Assembly (NCBI GenBank): GCA_903863295.1
Contig: CAIPBM010000039.1
Coordinates: 1-44,816 of the forward strand
Reading direction: 5' to 3'
Origin: an uncultured Verrucomicrobiota bacterium
GTDB lineage: Bacteria; Verrucomicrobiota; Verrucomicrobiia; Methylacidiphilales; UBA1321
DNA length: 44,816 nt
The translations under genes were made by a program, and so were the position numbers. This document shows positions 8,199-17,034 of this stretch, in pieces. The notes under the pieces were generated by a model that worked only from the letters and a program-made list of their open reading frames with translations, did not search any database and had not been told where the DNA came from. Position 1 is the first letter of the stretch. Each line of letters starts with the position of its first letter.

Positions 8199-9647
8199 CT
8201 ACGATCTTGACGTCCCCTTTGGCGGTGCCTTTTTCGGCGCACGACGTTTCGGCTGAACCGTCTTGATCTGGCTGCGCGATTTCTCCCGCGCCTCGGTCAC
8301 GCGGCCGCGCATGACAAATCGAAGCGGACATCCCCGCAGCTCAAACGATTCCCGCAATTGCAAGTCGAGATACCGCTCGTAAGCCGGCGTGAGCAAATCC
8401 GCGCTGTTGACGAATAGCTGGATGGTTGGGATTTCCCGCGCCCCCTCCTTCGGGGCCAGTTGCGCGGCATAGAGCACCTTGAAGCGGCGTCCGCGCACCA
8501 GCGGCGGCGCATACTTTTCCATGGCGCGGCTGATGACCCGGTTGAGGGGCCCTGTCTGGAAACGGAAAGTGCGGTTTTTCGCGATCATCGCCACTGTCTT
8601 GAGCAGCCCCTCGATCCGCTCGCCCGTTTTCGCACTGAGAAAAAGGACCGGGGCATAAGAAAGGAAGAACATGTCCTGCTGGATCTGCTCGTAATATTCC
8701 CGCTCCTTCGTCTTGCCCGCATCCCCCTGTTCGCGCGCGATGTCCCATTTGTTGACCACAATCATGCAGGGCGCATGGGCCTCCTGGATCAACCCGGCAA
8801 TTTTTTTGTCCTGCATCGAGACACCCGTGGTGGCATCAATCACGAGAATGCAGACATCCGCGCGGTTGATCGTATGCGCGGTGCGGCCTGTCATGGCCCT
8901 CTCAAGGCTGTCCTGCAGGCGGCGCTCCTGACGCATCCCTGCCGTGTCGATAAATAGAAACGGCTGGCCTTTCCACTCATAGGAAATATCAACCGCGTCG
9001 CGCGTTGTTCCCGCGACCGGGCTGACGATAGCCCGCGGTTCGGAAACCAGCGCATTGATCAGGGACGATTTTCCGACATTGGGCCGTCCCACGATGGCCA
9101 GGCGAGTCGGGCGTTCCGGCCGGACTTCCGCCGAGTCTTCTTTCCCTGCCGGTTCCGGCCAATCGGCAACAATAGCCGCCCGCAAAGCTTCCAGGCCACG
9201 CCGGTGCGCCGCAGAAACGGGATAGACCCCCTTGAAACCGAGGCGGGCGAATTCTCCCTCAAAATCGGTCTGCTTATCACTATCCACCTTGTTCGCCGCG
9301 ACAAAAACCGGGCGATGACTTTTCCGCAATAGACGCGCCACGGTCTGGTCCAGCGGCGTCAAACCCTCACGCGCATCAACGACGAAAATGATCTCCGTCG
9401 CCGCCGTCAGGGCCAGGTCGACCTCATGGGCAATCGCATCGCCAAAGCCATCCTGGTCTTCCACGCCGATACCGCCCGTATCGATCAGTGTGAAGCGATG
9501 CTTGTCCCAGCGAGCCGTGGTGACGAGGCGGTCACGCGTCGTGCCGGGCCGGTCAAAGACAAGCGAAATATCGCGTCCCGCCAGGCAGTTAAACAGCGCG
9601 GATTTGCCCACATTGGGACGCCCCACAATCGCAACGGTATGATCCAT
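8199..9647 (-). CDS. der: Ribosome biogenesis GTPase Der (EngA)
   Basis: Essential double-GTPase for 50S subunit assembly, 482 residues from the chosen start. The first G domain has GRPNVGKS at residues 9-16, DRPGTTRD, DTGG and NKVD. The second begins near 187 with a second GRPNVGKS, then GTTRD, DTAG and NKWD. The last about 100 residues form the KH-like domain, followed by a Lys/Arg/Pro-rich tail that fits rRNA contact. I start at ATG 9647 because MDHTVAIVGRPN aligns with other Der proteins; the frame stays open 25 codons further upstream but that part has no family similarity. It is monocistronic here. Confidence 0.96.
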   Translation of the reverse strand: MDHTVAIVGRPNVGKSALFNCLAGRDISLVFDRPGTTRDRLVTTARWDKHRFTLIDTGGIGVEDQDGFGDAIAHEVDLALTAATEIIFVVDAREGLTPLDQTVARLLRKSHRPVFVAANKVDSDKQTDFEGEFARLGFKGVYPVSAAHRRGLEALRAAIVADWPEPAGKEDSAEVRPERPTRLAIVGRPNVGKSSLINALVSEPRAIVSPVAGTTRDAVDISYEWKGQPFLFIDTAGMRQERRLQDSLERAMTGRTAHTINRADVCILVIDATTGVSMQDKKIAGLIQEAHAPCMIVVNKWDIAREQGDAGKTKEREYYEQIQQDMFFLSYAPVLFLSAKTGERIEGLLKTVAMIAKNRTFRFQTGPLNRVISRAMEKYAPPLVRGRRFKVLYAAQLAPKEGAREIPTIQLFVNSADLLTPAYERYLDLQLRESFELRGCPLRFVMRGRVTEAREKSRSQIKTVQPKRRAPKKAPPKGTSRS

Positions 9648-9849
9648 AGCCCGTGACTGTAGCGGCACCACGCGTCCATCGCACTTTAAATCCCCTTCCC
9701 TCATTCCTCGGTGGTTTCGCATTTATCGTGCGAAGCCAGCCAAGCTCGCTCCCGGTGACGGCCTGTTAGCTTCATAAACGACTCCACTAAAAGCGACTAA
9801 ATCCATAGATTTTTCTTTATTTCAATAGCTAATCCCTTACTTTTTCAGC

Positions 9850-10800
9850 ATGAATGCGGTATCCACCTCCATCGAAAAGGGCTACTCTCTTGCGCCCGTG
9901 GACACCGATCAACTCCAGCCTCAACCCTCCTCTAGGCGGGTGAATCGACGTCGGCATATCCTTCCGGGATTCCGCCTGACCCTCGGCTTCGCGGTCTTTT
10001 ATCTCAGCGCCATCGTACTGATTCCTCTGCTGGCCCTTCTGCTCCGGGCCTTTACGCCAACAACTGATTATCCCTCTGTTTATCAGGTGCTTAAACATGT
10101 CTACGATGTCGCCACGGATGAGCGCGCCCTCGACAGCTACCGCCTGAGCTTCGGGATTTCCTTTGCCGCGGCGTTGCTCAATGGAGTCTTCGGTTTCATC
10201 GCCGCATGGGCCCTCACCCGGTACCAATTCCCCGGCAAAAAAGCCATTGATGCGCTGGTCGATCTCCCCTTCGCCATGCCCACTTCCGTCGCGGGCCTGG
10301 CGCTCACCCAGATTTTTTCCAACAACGGCGGCTATATCGGTCAATTTCTCCATGAGCATTTGAATTGGCAAATTGCCTACACCCCGTGGGGCATTCTCAT
10401 CGCCCTCACCTTCATCGGGTTCCCGTTCGTCGTGCGGACATTACAACCCGTGATCACCGATTTATCCGTGGAAGTGGAAGAAGCCGCCGCGTGCCTCGGC
10501 GCCACCCGCTGGCAGACCTTCCGGCGGGTCATCCTCCCGGCAGTTCGCCCAGCGCTGATCACCGGCATTATGCTTGCGTTTGGTCGCGCCGTGGGCGAGT
10601 ACGGCAGCATCGTTTTCATCTCCGGTAACATGCCCTACCGCACCGAGATCACGCCTCACCTGATCATCATGAAGCTGGAGGAGTTTGACTACGTCGGCGC
10701 GGCTGGCCTCGGGTTGGTGATGCTCGCCGTTTCCTTCTGCATCGTGGCCACGGTCAACTTCGTCCAGTATCTTTCGGCCCGCCGACGGGGGTTAACGTGA
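9850..10800 (+). CDS. cysT: Sulfate/thiosulfate ABC transporter permease CysT
   Basis: Inner-membrane permease of the sulfate/thiosulfate importer, 316 residues. An N-terminal cytoplasmic extension of about 40 residues precedes six hydrophobic segments. The EAA coupling loop reads EEAAACLGATRWQTFRRV from about residue 209, and the LAFGRAVGEYGSIVFISGN segment is characteristic of CysT. Its stop overlaps the cysW GTG start (GTGA). No gene for the periplasmic binding protein (Sbp/CysP) precedes it; upstream is divergent der with about 200 bp of AT-rich, featureless sequence that presumably contains the promoter. Confidence 0.93.
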   Translation: MNAVSTSIEKGYSLAPVDTDQLQPQPSSRRVNRRRHILPGFRLTLGFAVFYLSAIVLIPLLALLLRAFTPTTDYPSVYQVLKHVYDVATDERALDSYRLSFGISFAAALLNGVFGFIAAWALTRYQFPGKKAIDALVDLPFAMPTSVAGLALTQIFSNNGGYIGQFLHEHLNWQIAYTPWGILIALTFIGFPFVVRTLQPVITDLSVEVEEAAACLGATRWQTFRRVILPAVRPALITGIMLAFGRAVGEYGSIVFISGNMPYRTEITPHLIIMKLEEFDYVGAAGLGLVMLAVSFCIVATVNFVQYLSARRRGLT

Positions 10801-11633
10801 AGCGGGCCACCTCCGATCACTGGCTGATGCGTTACCTCTTCATCGGGGTCATGTTCGCGTTCATCGTCATCTTCCTGATTTTTCCCGTCTGTGTCGTCTT
10901 GATTGAGGCCCTGCAGGGCGGCCTCAAGTTCTATTTCAACACCCTCCTCTCCACCCATAGCCTCACCGCGATCCGCCTCACCCTGCTAGTGGCTCTGGCC
11001 GTGGTGCCGCTCAATACGATCTTCGGCATCTGTGCGGCGTGGGCCGTCACCCATTTCAAGTTCCGGGGCAAAGGCCTGCTCATCTCCCTGATCGAAATCC
11101 CGCTCTGGGTCTCGCCGGTCATTGGCGGTCTGGTCTTTGCGTTGCTCTTCGGGCGCCGGGGTTGGCTGGGCCCCTGGCTGGATGATCACAATATCCAGAT
11201 CCTCTTTGCCTATCCCGGCATCGTGCTCGCCACCGCCTTTGTCACCTTTCCCTTCGTGGCGCGCGGCCTGATTCCTCTCATGCAGGCGCAGGGCAGCGCG
11301 GAAGAGGAAGCGGCCCTGACCTTGGGCGCGAATGGCTGGCAGCTTTTCTGGCGCGTCTCCTTCCCCAAGATCAAGTGGGGAGTGCTCTACGGCATGATCC
11401 TCTGCAACGCCCGCGCCATGGGCGAATTCGGCGCCGTCTCGGTCGTCGCGGGTAACATAGAGGACCAGACCAACACCATGCCGCTGCAGATTGAGCAGTA
11501 CTACCTCAACTTCGGACTCCCCCAGGCCTTTACCCTCGCTTCGCTTCTCCTTATCCTTTCGGTCATCACCCTCGCCATCAAGATCGGCCTCGAATGGCGG
11601 CGCCTCGCCCCCAACATGGCCCGCCCCCACTAA
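10797..11633 (+). CDS. cysW: Sulfate/thiosulfate ABC transporter permease CysW
   Basis: Second permease of the sulfate importer, 278 residues with six membrane segments. The EAA loop reads EEEAALTLGANGWQLFWRV and the family segment NARAMGEFGAVSVVAGNI follows. The start is GTG at 10797, overlapping the cysT stop by four bases; no ATG fits. It pairs with CysT to form the channel and binds the ATPase encoded 17 bp downstream. Confidence 0.93.
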   Translation: MKRATSDHWLMRYLFIGVMFAFIVIFLIFPVCVVLIEALQGGLKFYFNTLLSTHSLTAIRLTLLVALAVVPLNTIFGICAAWAVTHFKFRGKGLLISLIEIPLWVSPVIGGLVFALLFGRRGWLGPWLDDHNIQILFAYPGIVLATAFVTFPFVARGLIPLMQAQGSAEEEAALTLGANGWQLFWRVSFPKIKWGVLYGMILCNARAMGEFGAVSVVAGNIEDQTNTMPLQIEQYYLNFGLPQAFTLASLLLILSVITLAIKIGLEWRRLAPNMARPH

Positions 11634-11650
11634 ATTCCACCTGAAATCCC

Positions 11651-12370
11651 ATGAGTGTCGCCGTCAGCCATATTTCCAAGCGCTTTGAGACCTTCGCCGC
11701 GCTGCGCAACGTCTCTCTTGAGGTCAAGACCGGAGAATTGCTCGCCCTCCTCGGCCCCAGCGGCAGCGGCAAGACGACCCTCCTGCGCATCATCGCCGGG
11801 CTCGAAATTCCCGACGAGGGCCGCATCAGCTTCGTGGGCGAGGATGTCACCGAAAAAAGCGCCTACGAGCGCAAGGCCGGCTTTGTCTTTCAAGCCTACG
11901 CACTTTTCCAGCACATGACTGTTTTTGAGAACATCGCTTTCGGCCTGCGCGTACTGCCGAGAAAAAAGCGGCCCAATGCCCAGGCCGTCACCAAGCGCGT
12001 AAATGAACTCCTCGAGTTGATCCAGCTCCCGGAATTCGGCCACCGCTTCCCCTCGCAACTATCGGGCGGTCAACGCCAGCGGGTCGCCCTTGCCCGGGCC
12101 CTCGCCATCGAACCGCGCGTGCTCTTGCTCGACGAACCCTTCGGAGCCCTCGATGCCAAGGTGCGGAAAGATCTCCGCAACTGGCTGCGCCACTTCCACG
12201 ACCAGACCCACCTCACCTCGCTCTTCGTCACCCATGATCAAGAGGAGGCTTTCGAGCTTGCCGACCGCGTCGTCGTCTTCAACGAAGGCAGCATCCAGCA
12301 AATCGGGGTTCCATCCGAGTTGCGCCAGAATCCGAGCAACGAATTTGTCCGGACGTTTCTGGAAGTCTAG
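11651..12370 (+). CDS. cysA: Sulfate ABC transporter ATPase CysA, short form
   Basis: ATPase of the sulfate importer. Walker [10 protein letters not shown] is at residues 35-43, the signature [12 protein letters not shown] at about 137-148, Walker [12 protein letters not shown] at about 158, and the switch His in [15 protein letters not shown]. Only 239 residues long, it ends right after the nucleotide-binding domain ([10 protein letters not shown]), so it lacks the roughly 100-residue TOBE/regulatory domain of E. coli CysA. The stop is clean and a repeat follows, so I see no frameshift remnant. Position directly after cysT-cysW supports sulfate as substrate; the ATPase alone would not distinguish sulfate from molybdate or other anions. 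Confidence 0.9.
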   Translation: MSVAVSHISKRFETFAALRNVSLEVKTGELLALLGPSGSGKTTLLRIIAGLEIPDEGRISFVGEDVTEKSAYERKAGFVFQAYALFQHMTVFENIAFGLRVLPRKKRPNAQAVTKRVNELLELIQLPEFGHRFPSQLSGGQRQRVALARALAIEPRVLLLDEPFGALDAKVRKDLRNWLRHFHDQTHLTSLFVTHDQEEAFELADRVVVFNEGSIQQIGVPSELRQNPSNEFVRTFLEV

Positions 12371-12402
12371 CTGGGCTGAAAAGAGCTGACCGGCAAAAGG
12401 CC

Positions 12403-12481
12403 TTCTCACACGGAGGCACGGAGATCACGGAGAGCCGAATTCAGATTTCACCTCCGTGCTCTCCGTGCCTTCGTGTGAAAA
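12403..12481. repeat. CACGGAG-type inverted repeat, copy 1
   Basis: Two 30-base arms (12403-12432 and 12452-12481) are complementary at 27 positions and flank a 19-base spacer, giving a long hairpin. The left arm contains CACGGAGGCACGGAGATCAC. It sits 32 bp after the cysA stop and could end cys transcription. A diverged second copy lies at 17035-17103. Repeats of this CACGGAG type are known between genes in several soil phyla. Confidence 0.75.
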
Positions 12482-12535
12482 TATTGCCTCTTCCTCATGG
12501 GCTAAAAGGACGCGGATGCGTTATCCTCGGCAGCG

Positions 12536-12814
12536 ATGAAATTTCTCCGGCGCATCTTCATCGCCATCGCAGGTGGAACCGTCCTCCTCATCGGCATCGT
12601 CATGATCGTCCTGCCCGGTCCGGCCACGCTGGTGATTCCGGCAGGACTCGCCATCCTCGCCCTCGAATTTGCCTGGGCCAAACACATTCTCCATCAGATG
12701 CGCGAATTCATCGCCGCGAAAACGAAGAAATCGCCCACACGGGAAGCCCCCGTCAAACCAGCGTATCAAATGCCCTCCGCAGCCGCTCCCCGTCCAGGCG
12801 ATCATAGTGATTAG
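12536..12814 (+). CDS. Small PGPGW-type membrane protein
   Basis: Protein of 92 residues resembling the PGPGW family of putative transmembrane proteins. It has a short basic N-terminus (MKFLRR), two adjacent hydrophobic segments (about 7-25 and 30-47) separated by VLPGPATLVIP, and then a basic cytoplasmic tail. The LPGPAT turn between the segments is the family hallmark. Function is unknown. The last about 20 residues overlap the 3' end of the convergent metallo-beta-lactamase gene by 62 bp and look like low-complexity read-through. It may be monocistronic, preceded by the hairpin repeat. Confidence 0.78.
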   Translation: MKFLRRIFIAIAGGTVLLIGIVMIVLPGPATLVIPAGLAILALEFAWAKHILHQMREFIAAKTKKSPTREAPVKPAYQMPSAAAPRPGDHSD

Positions 12815-13451
12815 GAATCATGAAACGAGGCGACAAGGCCCCCACGCGCTCCAAGCTCGACGCCATTTGATCCGGACAACTATTAAGAAAAACGGGGGGA
12901 AGATGCGTGCTGAACCAATAGCTGGCAAAAAGGTCGCCCGAGAACAGGATATTGAACCGTTCACTGTAAAAGCCGCAATGGCCCTCCGTATGCCCCGGGA
13001 GATGAAGGACGCGCAGTCCGCCCCAAAAGGGTAAATCGTCATCGGGCATGATCGGTTGATCAATGGGAATCCCCTGGTAAACGAACAAGCTGCGCCCCAC
13101 TCCCTCCATCCAACCGCAAAGTCGGCTGGGGCCTCGATAAGGAAAAGTCCCGTCGATGTGCGGCTGATCCAGGGGATGCGCCAAAACCGGAGCGCCCGTG
13201 AGCTCCTTGAGCCGGGACAGATTGCCAGTGTGATCAAGGTGACCATGCGTCAGGAGGATCGCCCGGATGTTTGGCCAGTCGAGCTCAAGCTCCTGAAGAA
13301 CGCGCTTCAGGCGGGGCATTTCCCCCACCAGCCCTGTATCAATGAGAACAGCCTCGCGATGCTTGGCATCAAACAGCAGATGGAAGAATCCATGATAACC
13401 GCGGATCGGATAAATTCGAAAACCGGCTTCGGGCTCAATATAGTTTGACAT
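12753..13451 (-). CDS. Metallo-beta-lactamase-fold hydrolase
   Basis: Cytoplasmic MBL-fold protein of 232 residues with no signal peptide. The metal-binding motif THGHLDH carries His69, His71, Asp73 and His74; further ligands are in LPGHTEGH and in SGDLFA, and a late His in NHYD closes the site. This set suits a glyoxalase II-like or general MBL hydrolase; the substrate is unknown. I start at ATG 13451 (MSNYIEP), but an ATG at 13481 is possible. It is divergent from the marR-like gene with at most 28 bp between starts, so the two may share an operator. The 3' end overlaps the PGPGW gene. Confidence 0.82.
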   Translation of the reverse strand: MSNYIEPEAGFRIYPIRGYHGFFHLLFDAKHREAVLIDTGLVGEMPRLKRVLQELELDWPNIRAILLTHGHLDHTGNLSRLKELTGAPVLAHPLDQPHIDGTFPYRGPSRLCGWMEGVGRSLFVYQGIPIDQPIMPDDDLPFWGGLRVLHLPGHTEGHCGFYSERFNILFSGDLFASYWFSTHLPPVFLNSCPDQMASSLERVGALSPRFMIPNHYDRLDGERLRRAFDTLV

Positions 13452-13467
13452 CGTACTGTTTAATGTA

Positions 13468-13974
13468 ATGATATTGCCCATGCCACGCAAGCCTGAACCA
13501 CACGACCTGCTGATCGCACTCCTTCTCGTGCAGAATTCCCTGGAGCGAAACAGCGAGACTTTTTTCCAGCCTTATGGCCTCACCAGCGCCCAGTTCAACA
13601 TCCTCAATCTCCTGGCTTACCGTGAAGGCAGGATGGAACAGTCCGCCCTGGTGGAATTGTTGCTGGTCGGGAAATCGAGCATTTCCATCGTGCTCAACCG
13701 CATGGTCCGCGACGGGCTAGTGTCCCGTGAAGAACACCCCAAGGACCGCCGTCAGGTCATCCTCATCCTAACCTCCAAAGGCCGCGCCTTATGGCGCAAG
13801 ATTTCCCCCCGTTACGAAGCCAGCGTACAAAAAGTGCTCGGCGCTCTCCCCACCTCACGCCGCCAACCCTTCATGGATGACTTGAAATTGCTGCACGAAG
13901 CCCTAACCAATGCGGAAGAAAGCACCGAATCAAGCGCCCACTGGGATGCTCTTTTTTCGAAACTAGAGGACTAG
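13468..13974 (+). CDS. MarR-family transcriptional regulator
   Basis: Winged-helix regulator of 168 residues (or 164 if it starts at the ATG at 13480). The core YGLTSAQFNILNLLAYREG leads to the recognition helix region LVGKSSISIVLNRMVRDGLV and the wing EHPKDRRQVILILTSKG, the usual MarR pattern. The C-terminal helices would form the dimer interface. No Shine-Dalgarno is seen at either start. It is divergent from the MBL hydrolase and followed 2 bp later by an alpha/beta hydrolase, so it probably controls one or both; the ligand is unknown. Confidence 0.88.
   Translation: MILPMPRKPEPHDLLIALLLVQNSLERNSETFFQPYGLTSAQFNILNLLAYREGRMEQSALVELLLVGKSSISIVLNRMVRDGLVSREEHPKDRRQVILILTSKGRALWRKISPRYEASVQKVLGALPTSRRQPFMDDLKLLHEALTNAEESTESSAHWDALFSKLED
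13965..13970 (+). promoter_or_regulatory. Shine-Dalgarno site that decides a TTG start
   Basis: AGAGGA lies inside the last codons of the marR-like gene, six bases before the TTG at 13977. It is the clearest ribosome binding site in this area and the later in-frame ATG at 14031 has none, which favours TTG as the hydrolase start and implies translation coupled to the regulator. Confidence 0.55.
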
Positions 13975-13976
13975 CT

Positions 13977-14852
13977 TTGAAAATTAATTCTTTACCCGTC
14001 TTCTACCAAGACCGCCCATGGTACCATCCCATGGCTATTGCCCGGCGCCTGATCAATTACTATCTTTTGATCTGCGTGGCGCTTTTTCTTCTGCAAAACA
14101 GCCTGCTTTTCCCCCGGTGGCTCAGCGGCGCCGCACAGTCTCCGGAGGAGGGACGGGCCAGAGCCGCCGATGTTGGACTTGTTCCTTGGGAGTCACCCCT
14201 CGCTGGAGTAAGACCCCTGCCCGGGTATGTCCGGCCAGATTTCAGTCGACCTACCCCAAGGGGAACCATCCTTGTCTTTCATGGCAACGCCGCCTGTGCG
14301 TTTGACCGGTCCTACTATCTGGTTCCGTTTGCCCAACGGGGTTTCCGGACCTTCCTTTATGAATACCCGGGCTATGGCGGACGTTCCGGCAGCCCCAGCG
14401 CCGCGACAATCATCCCAGACGCCCAAGCCCTGATTCGAGCGCTTGATCAGGCAGGGTATGGGCCTGTTTACGTCTGGGGCGAGTCGATCGGTGCTGGAGT
14501 CGCCGCCGCTGTTTGTCGGGACACCACGTTACCGATCCACGGCCTTGCTCTACTCACTCCCTGGGATTCACTAACCAACGCCGCATCGTATCACTATCCT
14601 TTCTTTCCTGTTTCATTTCTTCTCCGGGATAAATACGACTCCATCGCCAACCTCGCCGAGTTCAAGCATCCCATCTGCGTGATCTGTAGCACGCAAGATG
14701 AAATTCTCCCCGTTCGGCTCGGTCTCAATCTGTTCGCCCAGCTTCCTGAACCCAAGAAACTGATTCTTCACGAGGGCTGCGGACACAATAGTTGGCCCAG
14801 TTCGCCCGAGCTGCCGTGGTGGGATGCGGCTCTCCATTTCATCGCTCCTTAG
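13977..14852 (+). CDS. Membrane-anchored alpha/beta hydrolase
   Basis: Serine hydrolase of 291 residues resembling the BEM46/ABHD13-like and S33 branches. A hydrophobic segment near residues 25-42 anchors it in the membrane or acts as an uncleaved signal. The HGNAA motif supplies the oxyanion hole, nucleophile Ser170 sits in GESIGAG, and the triad is completed by Asp241 (STQDEILPV) and His270 (CGHNSW). The TTG start at 13977 is chosen for the AGAGGA site; ATG 14031 is the alternative. It follows the marR-like gene by 2 bp, so the regulator likely controls it. The substrate cannot be inferred. Confidence 0.83.
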   Translation: MKINSLPVFYQDRPWYHPMAIARRLINYYLLICVALFLLQNSLLFPRWLSGAAQSPEEGRARAADVGLVPWESPLAGVRPLPGYVRPDFSRPTPRGTILVFHGNAACAFDRSYYLVPFAQRGFRTFLYEYPGYGGRSGSPSAATIIPDAQALIRALDQAGYGPVYVWGESIGAGVAAAVCRDTTLPIHGLALLTPWDSLTNAASYHYPFFPVSFLLRDKYDSIANLAEFKHPICVICSTQDEILPVRLGLNLFAQLPEPKKLILHEGCGHNSWPSSPELPWWDAALHFIAP

Positions 14853-14988
14853 CGTGGGTCCAATATCTGGAAGTGAAACAAGGCTGCATTTGCCCTGACA
14901 GAGACGTTCTGCACCAAAGTCATAACCTCCACCACATTTTCCGTTTCCCATCCCCCGCCCAGTTGCCTAGGCTTCTGCGCTTATCGGT

Positions 14989-17025
14989 ATGCACGAACTT
15001 GACCTGCTTCATGATCTGGCCGTTGTCATGCTTGTGGCGGGGGTGACCACCATCCTGTGCCATCGCTTTAAGCAACCGGTCGCCCTTGGCTACATCCTGG
15101 CCGGCCTGATCATCGGCCCCAACACGCCGGTGGAGATGGTCAAAAATGAGGACACGATCAACACGCTCGGTGAAATGGGCGTGGTCCTGCTCATGTTTTC
15201 CCTCGGCATGGAATTCAGCCTGCGCAAGCTGACCCGCGTGGGCATGTCGGCCCTCGTTGCCGCGCTGATGGAAATCATCCTCATGATGTGGCTCGGTTAC
15301 GAGGTGGGTCGCACCTTCGGCTGGAACATCATGGACAGCGTCTTTCTCGGCGCCATGCTCTCCATCTCCTCCACCACGATCATCGTCAAGGCGCTCTCGG
15401 AGCTGGGCAAGACGCGCGAGAGCTTTGCGGAGATCATCTTCGGCATCCTCGTCATCGAGGACATCCTTGCCATCATCATGCTGGCATTGCTCTCCGGCTT
15501 TGCCCTCAATGGCACGCTCAGCGCCATGCAGGTTGGCGGGGAAGTAGTCAAGCTCTCGGTCTTCTTCACCATGGTCCTTGTGCTTGGTTTCATTGCGGTA
15601 CCCCGGTTGTTCAATTACGTCGCCAAGTTCCAGAGCGATGAAATGTTGCTCATTACCGCGCTGGGACTTTGCTTCGGCATCGCGCTGGTCGCCTCCATGC
15701 TCCACTATTCCGTCGCGCTCGGCGCCTTCCTCATCGGTGCCGTCATCGCGGAATCCCGGCAGATTCACAAGATCGAGGAGTTGACCGCACCGGTGCGGGA
15801 CATGTTCAGCGCCATCTTCTTCGTCACCATCGGCATGCTGATTGATCCCTCCATGCTCGTCCAATACGCCTGGCCCATCCTGGTCCTTTCCCTCCTCGTC
15901 ATCTTCGGCAAGGTGATCACCTGCAGCTTCGGGGTCTTTGTCGGCGGAAAAAATCTCCACACCTCCCTTTGCGTCGGCATGGGACTCGCGCAGATCGGCG
16001 AATTCTCCTTCATCATCGCCCAACTCGGCCTCACGCTGAAAGTGACCAGCGGATTTCTTTACCCGATCGCCGTGGCCGTCTCGGTCATCACGACTCTCGT
16101 CACGCCCTATCTCATTCGCAGCACGGATGGCGTCGTCGGTTACATGGAACGCTCCCTGCCCCGTCCGCTGATGCAGGGACTGGCGGTTTACACCGCGTGG
16201 ATCGGGTCATTCGGCAAAAGTAAAAGCATGGGCAATCCGCTCGTACTGCTGGTGCGCCATTTAAGCTGGCGATTGCTGATCAACCTGCTCATGACCGTCG
16301 GCATCTTTGCCGTGGGTGCCTGGGTGGCGGATCTCGATGATTCCTGGATTGTCTACCTGCCCCCGCCGATTCGTTATCCTCAGGTGCATGATTCTCTCGT
16401 CTGGGTCGTGGTCATGGTCAGCACGTCCGGCATCTATCTGGCCAGCTTCCGTCATGTGAAATCCATCGGCATGCTCCTGGGGCAAATTTGCGTGCCTCCT
16501 GGACTCGGGCAGCAACAAGATTCCGCCGTGCGCGCCGTCATCAGTCAGGTTTTCGTTCTCGTCTCGCTCATGATCATGACGTTCCTGACCATCCTGATGA
16601 GCACGTCGATCCTGGACTCTATCCAGAGCATGTGGTTGCTACTATTGATCGTCATCATCGCCTCGACTCTCTTCCGCTCCATCTTGCTCCGGATGTACAG
16701 CCGGGCGGAAGGGGCGATCCATGAAACGCTGATGGAACTGCCGAAGCTGAAACAACCGGAGATTAAGCCGATGCCGGAAATCCTCCACGACGCCGAATTA
16801 CAGACCATCGAAATCCCTGCGGGCTCCGCCATGATCCAACGCTCCCTGCGCGAAATTCCCCTGCGCGTCCAGACCGGGGCCAGCATCGTGGCAATCGAGC
16901 GCCACGGCCAGCGGCTCATCAATCCAGGACCGGAAGAAATTCTCCATGCAGGGGATCGCGTCCTGCTACTCGGTAATGCAGAACAACTCCCCGGTGCGCG
17001 TGATCTCCTTCTCGCCCAAGCTTAA
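14989..17025 (+). CDS. CPA2-family cation:proton antiporter with extra membrane segments and TrkA-C domain
   Basis: Membrane protein of 678 residues. The first about 390 residues form a Na+/H+ exchanger domain of the KefB/CPA2 type, with QPVALGYILAGLIIGP near the start, LLMFSLGMEFSLRKL, and later ALGAFLIGAVIAES. In KefB a TrkA-N nucleotide-binding domain would follow; here there are instead about four more hydrophobic segments (about 425-560). The protein ends with a TrkA-C/RCK_C-like domain (about 595-675) containing LREIPLRVQTGASIVAIER and AGDRVLLLGN. It likely moves K+ or Na+ against protons, with ligand control through the C-terminal domain. It stands alone. Confidence 0.85.
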   Translation: MHELDLLHDLAVVMLVAGVTTILCHRFKQPVALGYILAGLIIGPNTPVEMVKNEDTINTLGEMGVVLLMFSLGMEFSLRKLTRVGMSALVAALMEIILMMWLGYEVGRTFGWNIMDSVFLGAMLSISSTTIIVKALSELGKTRESFAEIIFGILVIEDILAIIMLALLSGFALNGTLSAMQVGGEVVKLSVFFTMVLVLGFIAVPRLFNYVAKFQSDEMLLITALGLCFGIALVASMLHYSVALGAFLIGAVIAESRQIHKIEELTAPVRDMFSAIFFVTIGMLIDPSMLVQYAWPILVLSLLVIFGKVITCSFGVFVGGKNLHTSLCVGMGLAQIGEFSFIIAQLGLTLKVTSGFLYPIAVAVSVITTLVTPYLIRSTDGVVGYMERSLPRPLMQGLAVYTAWIGSFGKSKSMGNPLVLLVRHLSWRLLINLLMTVGIFAVGAWVADLDDSWIVYLPPPIRYPQVHDSLVWVVVMVSTSGIYLASFRHVKSIGMLLGQICVPPGLGQQQDSAVRAVISQVFVLVSLMIMTFLTILMSTSILDSIQSMWLLLLIVIIASTLFRSILLRMYSRAEGAIHETLMELPKLKQPEIKPMPEILHDAELQTIEIPAGSAMIQRSLREIPLRVQTGASIVAIERHGQRLINPGPEEILHAGDRVLLLGNAEQLPGARDLLLAQA

Positions 17026-17034
17026 CGGCGAATA

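Noticed and set aside
9648-9849. Search for a riboswitch or clear promoter before cysT
   Set aside because: The gap is AT-rich near cysT but I found no SAM-riboswitch-like structure and no convincing -35/-10 pair.
12669-13034. Plus-strand open frame of 121 codons after the PGPGW gene start
   Set aside because: It runs antisense through the MBL hydrolase in another frame and shows no coding features.
14920-16023. Long open frame of 367 codons on the minus strand inside the antiporter gene
   Set aside because: It is very rich in Asp, Glu, His and Gly, has no domain pattern, and lies antisense to a clear membrane protein; GC-rich codon bias explains it.
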